This document shows positions 45,329 through 58,439 of a stretch of DNA of 64,000 bases, piece by piece. How positions within the stretch are numbered: the stretch's first letter is position 1; each line of letters starts with the position of its first letter. Source of the stretch: Bisporella sp. PMI_857 (lineage: Eukaryota > Ascomycota > Leotiomycetes > Helotiales > Helotiaceae); NCBI GenBank assembly GCA_021307315.1, contig JAJSPD010000028.1:186001-250000 (forward strand). The letters run 5' to 3'. The translations under genes and the position numbers were made by a program. The notes beneath the pieces are model-generated. The model ran no database searches. It was not told the DNA's origin and saw only the letters and a program-made list of their open reading frames with translations.

Positions 45329-46718
45329 AATGAAAATAAGAAATAAGGATCGTCTGCCTGCGACTGTAGGACGTGAGATGAGTAGGAAAAGATGATGGTG
45401 AAAACAGCTAGAGAGACTGTCTTCGAGGGTGGTGGTTGTAGGATGTGGATGATTGCGAAGGAGGATGGTTGGCGATGATGATGATGGGGGAGAGTGGTAT
45501 CTTATGAAGCTCGGTTGGTTGGCTAGGGGAGCTTATACCCTACTACTGCTATTACTACTAGAGTAGTGGTTGAGCTAAGCCTCTTTTAATGTGCTCACCG
45601 GGGTTGATAACGATAAGACGCAATTCACGTGCACAACCACACCTCAAATCACGAAATCCTGTAGCAACTTACTTACTTGCTATACTTGGATGATTGCAAC
45701 CAAGTCAAAATATACCATTTTCATTTAGAAGTATTTACCTCTAATATATCTTTCTATTCTTTCCACCCATCCATCCATTCAGAGTGTGTCTATCAATCCA
45801 TCCCGGGTTACATCTTTTTAGGCGCGTACCTTTTTTGCCCCCCATCCCATCCCATCCCTCGAGTCATCTTCCCCCCACTTGAAGGCTTGAGTGATATCAA
45901 AGTCCATCAGGCAGACCTCATCGCGTGAGCAACCCATTCGTGGCTGCTCCGGACTCGGAATCGCATTCCTCCATTGCCACCTGCTTGTTTGGAGCTCCCT
46001 AGCCAAGGGGCCCAAACATTTCAAAGACATCGCTGCACAAGCCAGCAGTTGAGACAAGGCAGCCAAAGCCGCAGCTCGGGTTAAAAAAGGCTGGGCTGAA
46101 GCAGCTGTCCGCCTCGCATGACCCTGATTCAAACATCCACAGCCTGGGCAGGACAGCCTTGTCGCACCTGCATGCGCAAGGCTAGCGACTTTCGTCAGCA
46201 TAACCTGCTACCTATCCCTCTTCTTTCAAAGCTCAGGACAGGAAAACATCAGTAGACTCACGATGATTTTCCTTCGTGCGTCGAGAGCTCAAATGTTGTC
46301 TTCGAGTTGCGACCTTTTTATCTTTCGGTTGTAGTGAAATCGCCGTTCCCGTCCTCGTCCTTAATTACAATAACAGAAAGTATCTCGAAATAGAATCCCA
46401 TCCTCAGGCAGCAACGGCTGGACAAACTATGATTGGCTTATCATTCACAGCCTCACTGTGCCTGCTAGTGAGCTTTATGTTACAGCAAGCAAGTAGCAAA
46501 CAATTTAATACTGTCGACCAGCGTTGTCTTTGTTAACTGTCTATCTTATTTTCTTTGAATATAAACACCAAGTAATCCAATTGCACATTGACAGCAAGGT
46601 CCAATGTGTGAGAAGTTCCCTGTCTGCCTAGGATAGCTCTCATTGTGGGATTCCGAGTCTGATGAAGAAGGGAAGCACGCTCTGATCTGAACTCGGATAC
46701 TGGGGCCGGGGAAGAAGG
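45329..46718. other. Divergent intergenic region (protease / BEACH gene)
   Basis: This 1.4-kb region separates two divergently transcribed genes and must contain both promoters. Short CCATC/CATCC repeats lie at about 45765-45777 and 45840-45858. No supported gene. Confidence 0.55.
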
Positions 46719-49700
46719 ATGTCGATGCGATCAAGGAGGCATCGGTCGTCAACAGTAGCATCGGCCCCTCCAGAACATACCAGAGCTACCGCAGAACTAC
46801 AGCTTCTTCTCGATAGTCTCTCATCTACGCTTCGCACACGCTCTGGGAGCCCGCATCCGGATATAGGGAAGGCCATTGAGGATGCACAGGCTGTGCGACA
46901 ACATTTGATAGCTTCGACGCCACCGTCCAATGCCAAAGATGACTTTCGGCATCTGAATGGTTTCCAGATCATCATAGATACCCTCCGCGCATACTCCGGG
47001 TTCTATCACCCTACCAAGCGGAGTCATGGCGAGAAAGTGCAGCTCTTCCTCTTACTTGAAACCATACTAGGGGTACTGGCGCATGCATTCCGGGGGCATT
47101 ATGGAAATCGGAGATATTTCAGACGGAAGGTCGAAGGAGGTGGATGGTCTGCCCTGGAACAAACGATAGCTAGTCTTGGTGTTGGGGGAAGTGAGTCCGA
47201 CATATGGGGAGAAGCTCAGTTATTTGGGAGGTTACTGGCATTTGCTTTCGATGATAAGAGGTTCGAGGCACTTTGCCAGAACTCTGCTCAACTGCATCCT
47301 ACAATCAACCAGCAAGCAAATGACAGCCAGAATGACGACGGAACACCTTCAAAATCTTCGATCAAGGAATACTTTTCCTCCTTGCCAGATGAGGGGGACG
47401 ATGCTGGATTTGACGAGAAAGCCATTACTTTAGTAAACAGCAAATTGCGCAATTTGCTAACTGAAAGTGCTTTACTGCCTAATGCCGAGATGGTACCCAT
47501 TATCATCGATTTTTGGAAAACAATACCCCGAAGTCAGATAATGCCTGTGAATCCAGCAGCATTGGTAGTCATCTTGTCACTAATAAAGATCTCCTCAATT
47601 TCCAATCATAATCTCTTGGCTTTACATTCGACCAATATCCTGTCAACACTTCTTCCTTTAGCTTTCGACCCCGATACTATTTTGGATGATTCAGAACGGC
47701 AGTGTGTAGAGAAACTTTGCGAGTCCCTGGTATCCCTCGGGGTCAATGGCTTAGAAGACGCACAATTTCTTGTCAATAATGAAACGCCACGTACAGCGGA
47801 CTTTCTTTTACAGGCTATGAAAGCTTCAACCGCACCACCTTATATTCAATTTGACCTTTCATTAAATGGTTACGCGTCATTGGAGCTGCAAAATTTGGGG
47901 CGGCCGTTTCCTCCGTCCTCAGGCGGATATACATTCTCGGCTTGGATACATGTGGATCAGTTCGATCCATCATCGCATACAACAATTTTTGGCGCCTTCG
48001 ACGTCACACAAACCTGCTTCGTTCTCGCATATCTCGAAAAAGATACACATAGCTTTATCCTCCAGACTTCAATAACTGCTTCAAGGCCTAGTGTTAGGTT
48101 CAAGACAAAAGTCTTCGAAGAGCATCGTTGGTACCATGTTGTTATTGTGCATCGGCGTCCCAAAACCATGTCGTCTAGTAAGGCGGCACTTTATGTAGAT
48201 GGAGAGTTTGTTGAACAAGTCAAGGCTCAATACCCAGCGACTCCGCCTCCATCAAACCCTAGCACAGATAGTTTCGCCTCCTTGACTTCAACAACCTCGC
48301 CAAGAGTGCCTGTCCAGGTCTTTCTTGGGACCCCACACGACCTATCGGGGTTAGGAAAAGGGGTAGTATTCTCCCGTTGGTCATTAGCTTCCGCTCACCT
48401 GTTTGAGGATATCATCAGTGATGATTTAATCGCTGTGTACTATCGGCTGGGCCCGCGCTACAATGCCAATTTTCAGGATTGCCTAGGAGCTTTCCAGACT
48501 TACGAAGCTTCGGCAGCATTAGGAATGCGCAACGATTTTATGCACCCCGGGAAAGACGAAAACTCGGATATCATGACTGCTATTCGTGACAAAGCTAGTA
48601 CTTTGGTGCCTGAAAATCGAATCCTAATGAGCATTCTTCCTGCAGCTATATTGGAGGATGATGACCGTCGTAGGGTTCATGAATCACAGCTGCTTCGGGG
48701 TCTGAGCCGGACAGCAGCGAACAATTTATTTCAGCAGACACACAACAATGGAACTTCGTTGGCTATTAACGCCTCGATCCCTTCCGTAAATGAAGCCTTA
48801 ACTCGTGTGCAAGGCTCCTTCGTACTGGCCGGCGACCCAGTCGTCATCGTTCCGCAATCAATGGATGACACTATGTGGCGATTAGGAGGATTCACCGGCA
48901 TAGCATTGAAATTGGTTGAGAATGCGAAGACTAAAGACGGCATCTTGCGGGCTGTTGAGACATTATTCACGAGCATCAATAGTAGCTGGCGCAATAGCGA
49001 GGCCATGGAACGTGAAAATGGATACGCTATCCTTGGTGCGCTTCTTCGTGGGAAAATCGGTGCAGGAGTTGTCGTCTCATCTCGGAACCACAGCTCAGAC
49101 ATGCTACAAATATCTAGCGAGGATCGCGACCAGCTTGGCTTTCAACTTCTTAGCCTTGTACTCGAGTTCATTGGTTATAATCACGCCAAGCCAGAAGACT
49201 CATTCATTATCAATCCACTTGCGTATCGTATCTTGCTCGTAGATTATGACATGTGGAGGAAGACAGCCTTAGTCACCCAAAGGTTATACTACAAGCAATT
49301 CATCACTTTCGGTGTAAAAAGCAAGCACCATTCGTTCAATTCTCGACGATTATACCGCATGCGTAAGTTTGCCTAATTTGATTGACCTCGAAGTTAACAG
49401 GATCAGGTATCGTGAAGCGTTTCCTAGATGCATTAAAAGCTGAGGCTTTCTCTCAAGACATCTTTCCGAATTTTATGGAAGCTCTGAAAAGCCTGGTCCA
49501 GTGCAATATGACGGCTGAAGTGTTTCGATCTCTTGCCCTCTTCGTAACATACGCATATCATAAATCTGCCAACCCAGTATCACGTGCAACTCACAAAGGC
49601 AGCCCTACAACTCTCCCTAGTCGATCAAAGACGATTGCACATGGTCCAGTACGACCGACTGTCATGACGTTGTTCGATGGCAGTGGGAAAGAGCTAAATT

Positions 49701-52700
49701 CCTCCACGTTGAGTAAGAGGCAGCTTGGCAATAAGGTTCTCGAGATGTACACGGAACTTCTATGTGAAAAGAAAACGACAAATATCCAAAAATTTGCCAA
49801 GACAGTGACGAATAAGGTAAGTTAACAATATTGATTATCAAGAATGAGCTGACCTTTATAGTGGCTTCTGCACCTCTTGACGGAAGATGACCCAGAGGTT
49901 GTCGTCCTTGGCACCAAAATCTTAGCTCGACTTCTCATTGTTCATGGGCCAGTGTATGTCTCGAAGTTTGCTCTTAAGTCCGGCGGATTCACAATCATGC
50001 GTTTTCGTCTGAAACGATGGTGGGATATCGCTCCCTTATGGCCAATTTTGTTCAGCATCATGTTTGGACGTGACGTATCAGACATTGATTTCGAGCGATC
50101 GTTTGACTTGTTTAGTCTTCTGGAGACTTTCAGCAGCTGTAAAGTCGTCTATGCAGGTGTGCTCCCCATCATTACAGCCATGTTGCAGCACGGATTGAAG
50201 GATGTTTTACGAAATCAGGATGATCCAGATTCACCACTCACTGAACGTGGCAATATTCAGGATCAGCAAAATTTAACCGTAGCTGTGGAATCGCGTCAGA
50301 GATCAATGTCGTTGACGAAAGAGCTGGAGTCTCGCCGTAAGTAGGCCCAGGGCTTTGTCGAGCAGAAAGGTTAACCACATGTGCTACAGAATCAAAACAA
50401 CCACGTAGCCAACGGCTAAGCGGGCAGGCATCCGTACTTCATACGGTGATTCGATTTTTCGCAGATCTACATGGGAAGTCTCCTGAATTTCGAGATTTTG
50501 CTATCTCTTCAGATTATTTGAGGCTGTTACTATCGGTGCTTTATCCTGTCATTGTTAGCACGGATGCTGTGAGCGCAGCAACAGAACTCAATTCGCGAGA
50601 TTCTGCACTGACATTTGAGGGGGACGATGTCATAATTCGACCAATATCACGAGTATCGACTATGCCGACAACCATGGTACGAACAACGAACGTGGAAACC
50701 CTTCTTCCTCCAAGTCCAACGCAGCAAAGGGCAGTTCCACTTCGCCGAGGGTCTTCATTCGTTCTCTTGAGCCACGAATCTGGTCATAGCCCATCATCTG
50801 CTCGGCTCAACCATGTAATGTCTCCTAAAAAGAAATTGGCTGCTCAAAAAGTTAGTAATTCACTTGTGGAGGGATTGCTGGAACTAGTAGTCAATGTCTT
50901 CATTGATCAAGTTCTTGTTCGAAAAGAGTTTCCAGGTTTCAGTCTATTCCTTAAGGTTCCTCCAGGATTCCAAGAGCACCAGGCATATTTCGAGTCATAC
51001 CTACTTCGGAACACCATTTCTCAATTAGACAATACTATCCTGCTCAATCAGAAGTCGCTCGAGGAACCCCGGCTCCTTCAAAACATGGCTCGTTTTATTA
51101 CTCACATAGGTGAGGCGGTGTTTGAAGGTTGGTTCTTGAACGGGGCTGAGCCTCTCCTCGATTTCACTGGGAATGTATTAGAATACTTGCAGCGGCCGGA
51201 TATTGCTAAGGTGAAAAGTGTTCGGCTTTGTAGCCAAGCTATTGCCTCGATCAAAGAAGTATTCCTAAGGGTAGTCCTGTTGCGCCTCTCTGAACTTGAT
51301 AACGCAAGCACGGATATAGGAGAAACTGCCGCGTTCATGGATAAACTTCTATACTGGCAAACTGTGTTCCTCTCATCTGACAATGATGACGAAGATCGAT
51401 TGAAGCTCATGTGCTATCAACTTTACCTTAAACTAGTGGATACAAGGCCGAAGGTGCGGATGACCGCAGCGAATTTGTGGCGCATCATGCTCGTTCAAAA
51501 GCCTGATGAGACGTCCATCATGCTTTATCATACAATGCCAATGGAGTACTCGCATCTAAGTTCAGGCTTCAAGAAACTGGTGGGAATGGACAATGACACA
51601 TTTGTTGCCTGGGTTGATGAACATCGAGTCGAGCTTGACTCGTTATTCTTTGGAGCTATGTCACGAACCTGGGAAGATTTCGTACGCGTTGAAAACAACA
51701 AAAATGAGAGGACAGCAAACACTCGTGTGGCAAGACGAAGAGAAAAGCTCAAGCAATGGCATGAGGAAGATACAAACGAAGACCATATCCTTCTGCGACA
51801 TGATATTTCTTCGGCTCTTTGGATGAAGAATATCTACGCTTCAGAACACCTTAAACATCAGCGAGCGCAGCAAGATCAGGCAGATAATTTTACCTTCTTA
51901 GCATCTACCTTCTCTAAGATGGACCGTGAGCTGAAGCGGCCTTGTGCTGTCTTTGCAGACGGTAGAAATACGAAATGGAAGCTAGATCGAACAGAGGGTC
52001 GTGATCGAATGCGTCTTAGGATGGTACCGGATCGTGCACCTCCATCTTACGATTATCTGCCAAAACGCAGAGCGACAGACCTTCTAAACGGGCCTTCCAA
52101 AACACCAAACAAGCTTTTAGCGGCCCCTACACCAGCAAGTGAGAATGCTCCATCTCCGGGGGGGTTCCCTCTCAATCGGACACCAATCGAGGGTTCAGAA
52201 GATACGGGGAACACACAACCAGAGAATAACAATGGATCCGAGGAGAAGGCTCCGGCTGAAGAAGATTTTGAGCTTATCGAGGACCCAAACGAGCCCAGTG
52301 ATGAAGCTTACGAAGATAAGAATCGTAAAGTCATGCGAAGTCTGCAACGAGGGGATCAAGTACAGCAAGTCTTTAATATTTCACGAGTACTTGGACTCGA
52401 GGCGATTGAAGGCCTGTTGATCATTGGGAAGGATTCTCTCTACCTCATTGATAATGTTTTCCAGAGAAGCGACGGAGAGATTGTCAACGTTCTACAGGCT
52501 CCAACTGAAGAACGAGATCCATACCTGCAACTAATTTCTGGTCAAAATGCAACCGAGAAGCGTGCTCCGCCTTCACGAGCGGAACAGGAGTCTAGGAGCT
52601 GGAAGTGGAATGACGTACTCAGCATGTCTAAACGCCGCTTCCTCTTTCGAGACGTTGCCATTGAGGTTTTCTTTACAGACGGACGTAGCTATCTTTTGAC

Positions 52701-54800
52701 AGCACTATCCCCCGTTGTGCGGGATGACCTATATAACAAGCTTTCTTCCAAGGCACCACACACAGGTGGTCAGGCTAGCCTTCCTAACCCTGAACATGGT
52801 TGGCGTTTAGATTGTCTCAAAGTTGCGGAAGAAACCTCTTCGTCTTTTGGCTCCAAGTTTGGTAACATATTCAACTCATCAGCATGGAATCCTGCAATGC
52901 GCAGGTGGGCTAAAGGAGAACTATCGAATTTTCATTATTTGATGCTGGTCAACACGATGGCTGGACGCACGTTCAATGACCTCACTCAGTATCCGGTGTT
53001 CCCATGGGTATTGGCCGATTACACAAGTGAAGAACTGGACCTTGATAATCCCGCATCTTTCAGAGACTTAACCAAACCCATGGGTGCCCAACATGCAAGT
53101 CGGCAAGCAGATTTCATTGAGAGGTACAAAACTTTCGCAGACATGAGCGACCAGCACACTCCGGCCTTCCACTACGGTACTCATTACTCCTCTGCCATGA
53201 TCGTGACCGGATATCTCATCAGACTTCAGCCTTTTGTGCAGTCATACTTGTTGTTGCAAGGAGGAAACTTCGATCATCCGGACCGACTATTCTTCTCGAT
53301 ACAAAAAGCATGGGAATCAGCATCAAGAGATAACATGTCAGACGTACGCGAGCTGATTCCAGAGTTCTTCTACCTGCCCGAGTTTCTGACTAACAGCAAC
53401 GGGTATAATTTTGGAATGAGGCAAGGAAATGGTGGAGCCATTGATACTGTTGATCTTCCGCCTTGGGCGAAGGGGGATCCTAAAATATTTATTGCGAAAC
53501 ATCGTGAAGCTCTTGAAAGCCCCTACGTTAGCAAACATCTTCACGACTGGATCGACTTGGTTTTTGGCTCCAAGCAGCGCGGAGAAGCTGCCATTGAGAG
53601 TGTTAACGTTTTCCACCACCTTTCTTACCACGGAGCCAAGGATCTTGATACCATTGAAGATCCCGTAGAGAGACTTGCAACCATAGGCATCATCCATAAT
53701 TTTGGTCAAACGCCTCATCAAGTCTTCTCAAAGCCACATCAAGCTCGGGAAGAGATGCGCCATAAGATTAGACGTCTTGATACTTCTGCAGAGTCATTAA
53801 TCGCCACTCCTTTCCCCATCATTGAGACTCACGAGAGAGTTGCCTCCCTTGTCTGGTCTTCCAGACTAAATTGCTTCCTGTCCTCCACGGCACTACGGCT
53901 CAACCTTCCTCCCCACTATGACAAATACCTAGAATGGGGATTTGCGGACAACAGCCTACGATTCTTCTTCCGCGAACGTGAATCTTATGAGTCTAAGAAG
54001 CTAGCAGGCCTCTTCGAAAATTTACATCAGGGGCAACTATCATGTGCGCTATTTGCCTCATCACAGATCCTTATCACAGCAGGCGAGGACTGCGTGATCT
54101 CCGCCCATACAATCAATACCCAACTCGGAAAGACTGTTGAACTCTCACCTCGCTCATCCTTGTTCGGCCACAAGACACCAGTCACAACACTCGCAGTCTC
54201 GCAGAAGTACTCAACCCTTTTATCAGCCTCATCCGATGGCACAGTTATACTCTGGGACCTAAATCGTCTAGAGTTCGTTCGCAAACTTACCAAAGGACGG
54301 CCGATCGAGTGTGCACGCATCAACGATGTCTCTGGTGATATCATGCTTTGTCGAGGGCAAAAGGTGGCACTGTACACTCTCAATGGCGAGCTACTACTCG
54401 ACCAGAATGTTTGTACTGACCATGATGACTGGATCTCCAGCTGCGCTTTCTACGAAGGCACTGGAAGTGAGTGGTTAGAGAACCAGCTCATATTCACCGG
54501 TCAACGTAGAGGGGTTGTTAATGTCTGGAAAAAAATTGTTACCGAAGGGAGCGTGAATGAGGGCGGCGGGAAATGGAAACTCGAACTGGTGAAGCGGTTA
54601 GATCATATTGATACAAGACGGAAAGTGGAGGACGGCGGCAACGTGGATTCAGCCATCACATGTGTCACGCCTATGCCACAGGGTGTATATACCGGGGATG
54701 ATGATGGACGTGTGGTGAGCTCCCTCTTCTATGCGACGTTGAGACACCCAAGCTAACTAGCACACAGTATGAATGGAACCTGGTACAAAGAGAGAGATGA
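46719..54800 (+). CDS. BEACH-WD40 protein (Bph1/LvsA/beige family)
   Basis: Five exons (46719-49362, 49401-49816, 49862-50336, 50390-54714, 54768-54800) join in frame to 2630 residues. The order is a helical armadillo-like N-terminal part, a ConA/LamG-like sandwich at about 375-560 (GGYTFSAWIHVDQF), more helical repeats, a PH-like domain from about 1820 (VFNISRVLGLEAIEGLLI), the BEACH domain at about 2015-2310 (LSNFHYLMLVNTMAGRTFND, YPVFPWVLADY), and C-terminal WD40 repeats (SDGTVILWDLN, DDDGRVYEWNL). The last exon codes for only 10 residues and finishes the final WD repeat. Family members are peripheral membrane scaffolds acting in vacuole, endosome and protein-sorting traffic. Residues 1720-1820 are a disordered linker. 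No damage is visible; the frame closes exactly through four introns. Confidence 0.96.
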
Positions 54801-55015
54801 ACAACCATTTCTGCATGTTCGTAATGAACGGATACAATGAAATCGGATTATAGACGAGTAAGTAAAGATATAAGGTGTACAAAGATAGAGATGGGCTATG
54901 ATTGCGACGCCATTTATGATGCATCACACGGCGTTCGGAAGCAAGGACAGGCGTGTGGTTTCCTAAAAATGGATGTATTTAGCTCAGAGCATGGAACCAA
55001 AAAATTTCATCTGTA

Positions 55016-55642
55016 TCACTTTTTTCTCCTCTCCCAGCCAATGACAACGATTAAGGCAAGCAGCGCGAACCCACGCGCTCCAGGGTCCGCAAGATATCCG
55101 TATGCCATAACAAAGCACCACTCCGCAGCTCTCGTCAGCGCTGGAACCCGGTGCCCAACCCCCCATCTCAACCATCCCTTTACAGCGCCATTCAAAGACT
55201 ACAAACCCCCGCCGATCTGCGCACCTCTCCGCACCGCAACGCAAAGCAAAACGGCAAAAATACGACATGACCAGAGCGAGATCTGAACCCCCGCCGCTTT
55301 TGTGAAAAGGAACCGGGAATCGTGCATTTAGAACTTACATGTAAGGCTAACGCAGCTACCTAGGATCATTAAAGGGATTGGGTAATAGAGATGCGGAGTC
55401 AGACGAGGGTCGAGTTCGAGAAAGGAGGGGAAGGTGCTTGGGAGAATGTTTTTTTTGGTTGGAGGGGATGGGGGGGTTACGGTGTATGATATAGGGTTGG
55501 AGCTGGTACGGTATGTGTAGGTAGGTAGATGGCCTTGAAATGCTGGTGAGGCGGCGGGAAATGTAGGATGGATGGATGGGTAGATGTTTTGGGAAAGGGG
55601 GGTAAGCGAAGGGATTCTTGGCGGAGGATAGGTTGCTACCAC
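55016..55642 (-). CDS. Small membrane protein, 5' end uncertain
   Basis: The second exon (55198-55016) is convincing: after a tttgtag acceptor it reads SLNGAVKGWLRWGVGH, then LTRAAEWCFVMAYGYLADPG and a terminal hydrophobic helix (FALLALIVVIGWERRKK). A phase-0 donor (gttagc at 55351) joins it to an upstream frame with YYPIPLMILGSC, a second likely membrane segment. That frame is open back to 55642, but it begins at GTG and contains no ATG before the methionine in LMILG. So either the true start lies in an undetected upstream exon, or the protein is only about 67 residues from that internal ATG. No family is recognised. It lies between the BEACH gene and OST48, convergent with the former. Confidence 0.4.
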
Positions 55643-55802
55643 ATTATGAAGATTGTTACCCTTGGGCTTTATCTAAGCTTAGTATCACGGTCCTTTTAAT
55701 TTGATTCCACGGAACATTAGAAAAAGAGTCAATTCTCTATGACATTCACGCTTTTATTTGTTACATCATACAATACATATTTTCATACCAAACCAGCCAT
55801 AT

Positions 55803-57359
55803 CTATTGCACTTTCTTCCCGCCAGCCGTCAATGGCACAGGCGCACTATAAAGCCAAACCGCCACAAATGCAATCCATCCCGTGACCGTAACGCCAATTC
55901 CTGCAATCCATGGCCATGCATTGCTGATCACCCAACTCCTTGGCCACTCATCGTGTGCAAAGTGACGAACAGTAACGGTGTTCTTCTCCTCTACATTCGA
56001 GAGGAAAGGTCGCTTATGGTTAATCTTGAAGTTGAAGATGCCGTGTTGATCGGGCAGCTTGAAGGTGGTGGTGAAGATAGTAGATGTTGGGGTTGTCTCG
56101 GAGGGCTTAAGGTTCAGGCGGTGGAAGGGCGAGAGCATGGAGAATTCCAGCTGGATATTATCGCCGGTGGCAGGTGTAAATGGGATCCATTTGTCCCAGG
56201 AGTATTCTGAGACCTCAATCTCATATGTCTAACTCATGATTAGCTTCTCGAACTTCCAGATTGTAGAATCACATACCACATCGTTCTTAACCCGATAAAT
56301 TTTTGGGTTGGTGACATTGCTTCGTACTCCATTCTCGTTGAGATAATGCTCAATTCTTCCGACCTTCAAAATTCCAATCTCGTTGAAAGTCCAGCCTGTA
56401 ACTTCCTTCAGGAAAGCCTGGTTCGCTGATTTAGCACTATTGGTTCCCGAGGTCTTCTTGATCTTGGCGTCAAACCAATCATTCTCCAACATCTCCGCAG
56501 ATCCAATGACTGTAAACCGTGCAGAGTTTCTCGCCTGCAAAGTGCAGATCAACGACAATTGCTCTCCAACCGCAAACGGATCCTCCACTGCCTCAGCCTC
56601 GTCCTTGGGATTGTACGAGTATGCAGTCCTGGGGGCACGAAGAATGGGAGTTAGAAGAGGATTGTTGTTGCCCAAAATCTGACCCACCCCTCTTGGGAAA
56701 GCGATCAGATCCTTGTTGTCTGCACGCCCCGCGAAGAAGTTCTTGACATCTGGTCGAAGCGATCCCGGACGAGGCAGAACGATAACATCGTGCTTCTCTT
56801 GAGCGCTGGTAATATCGTAGTTGAAGTGATCTACCACCAAGGCGTTGCGGTCGGTAGGTAGGTGGATATCGAGTTCGAGGAGGAGTGATACAAGCGCGGA
56901 AGGAGTGGGTGTAGAGGCAGAAAGGGTTAGGAGGATGTTGCCGCCGGCATTGATGAAATCCAAGAAGATCTTTGGGGTTAAGTTTGGTCCAAGACCTGCA
57001 GATAATCAGTTTACGTTCTCGACTGTGTGTACAGATATAAGGTACCTTTCGACTTTGAAGGCAGAATAAGAACATGATCAAATGCTCTCTCTCCTAACAC
57101 AAACAGTGCAGCCTTCTCATTCTTCGGTGACTCGTACTTAATCTCAAAACCTCTACCTATAGCCAATCGTCAGCACATGCTCTTCACCAAAAGAAACCCG
57201 CCGAGCAATTCCCATACCTTCGAGATCCCCAAAATATTTCGAGTACTTCGACTTATCCGCCAATTCCTCAAGAATGACCAATAATTTATTCCCGCTGGAG
57301 CTCACCGCCTCGACCGCAGCAAGCAAACCCAGCAGCAGCAAAGAAAGTAACCACCGCAT
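55803..57359 (-). CDS. WBP1: Oligosaccharyltransferase subunit OST48 / Wbp1
   Basis: Four exons on the minus strand (57359-57218, 57156-57046, 56995-56277, 56228-55803) join in frame to 465 residues, the normal OST48 length. A signal peptide (LLSLLLLGLLAAVEA) is followed by the luminal GIFT-like domain (KLLVILEE, FDHVLILPSKSKGLGPNLTP, FINAGGNILLTLSA). The conserved C-terminal luminal part follows (YEIEVSEYSWDKWIPF, RHFAHDEWPRSW), and then one transmembrane helix near residues 427-452 with a short lysine-bearing tail (GGKKVQ) that could retain it in the ER. It is an essential non-catalytic subunit of the complex that transfers the glycan to Asn in N-x-S/T sites. Its start is 304 bp from that of the divergent complex I subunit gene. 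Confidence 0.96.
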
Positions 57360-57662
57360 TGTCGTCGTTGTGAATTGGGAGCTTGTTGTCTCTATTGCGC
57401 CAGCTTGCGAAGCTTTAGGAAACGTATCCTCGATCCGCCAAGATCTCCACAACGGACAGGGGCTCGTCCTGTCGCTCACGTGACCTCAAGCTTCCCCTGC
57501 GACTTCGACGTCGTGAATCCAAGCCGAAGCTCTCTATAAAAAACCACTACCGCTCTACCACCACAAGACTAGATAGAGGCGCGGCTGTATAGGGTCGATT
57601 GAGTAAGTAGAAGATCCCCTACAGCCAGCGCAGCACCTCTAACGGCCGCAGCTACATCCACA
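57360..57662. promoter_or_regulatory. Compact bidirectional promoter region
   Basis: Only 303 bp separate the start codons of the divergent OST48 and complex I 9.5 kDa genes, so both promoters and 5' leaders must fit here. A tataaaaaacc string at about 57535 is a possible TATA element for the plus-strand gene. Sharing of control elements is inference. Confidence 0.6.
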
Positions 57663-57955
57663 ATGTCGGCCTACCCACGTTTCTTCAAAGAGCCCATCCG
57701 CTACATGCGATGGGCAGCCATTGAAAAGCCCGCGATCTTCTGGTCACTCGTCATCGGCTCCTTCGGCCCAGCTTTCTTCGTCATTGGGCCGGTCACCAGA
57801 CGATTAGCCGGAGATCAATACCCAAGACCGCCGATTCCACTCACATACCCAAGTACGTGCCTCTGAAGGCAGCTGAGTGGAAAGAGTTTGTGCTAATGTG
57901 TACGGCAGTTCCATCAGGACCGAGGAAACAACTAAGCGGATATGATGATGAGTGA
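57663..57955 (+). CDS. NADH:ubiquinone oxidoreductase 9.5 kDa subunit
   Basis: Two exons (57663-57852, 57909-57955) join in frame to 78 residues. The sequence starts MSAYPRFFKEPIRYMRWAA and has one membrane helix (FWSLVIGSFGPAFFVIGPV). It ends in the family-typical PLTYPIPSGPRKQLSGYDDE, with the intron just before the PSGPRK motif. Size, single helix and tail match the fungal complex I accessory subunit called 9.5 kDa or NUXM, related to animal NDUFA3. It sits in the inner mitochondrial membrane. The gene is easily missed because of its length and short second exon. It is divergent from OST48. Confidence 0.9.
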
Positions 57956-58439
57956 GGGACGAAGGTCGATCCGGGGACATAGATGGGAGAGGCTGGGGAT
58001 TTGTACATAACGGCGTCCAGAGGCTATAAATCAAAATATTTGACAGACAACTGGCTTCTAGCAAGAAGTTTGAGGCATCAGTGTTCATGGTGTATTAGTG
58101 GAATTCTTGGGCGCGCGTGAGCGTTATGAGGTCTAGAAGTACACGCTGATTGCTGAATAGGCCTCATCTAGAATCGAGCAGCCGCCCCTATAGGCTCTTG
58201 CATATCAATTAGACAAAGAATGGAAGAAGGGTGCTTGGTTCAACATAGCATGCAATATACAAAAATTTAGGTATTAGGTTTATTTCGAACGTCTTACAGC
58301 ATTTCAAAAGGAAGGAAGAGGAAGGCTTGAAGAACTTTAATCATTATCGCTATGGTACGCCTGCAGCACGATGCTCTTCCCATCTCTCCTAGAAATAATG
58401 ATTCCCCCAAGAACCGCTGTTCAATGTTCCACCAACGCC
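57956..58439. other. Convergent intergenic region, no gene seen
   Basis: Holds the 3' ends of the complex I subunit gene and the Cys-rich protein gene. No further feature supported. Confidence 0.5.

Noticed and set aside
55265..55335. Possible minus-strand tRNA (ggttcagatctcg resembling a T-arm)
   Set aside because: No matching acceptor stem, D-arm or anticodon arm could be folded; the sequence fits an intron of the small membrane-protein gene.
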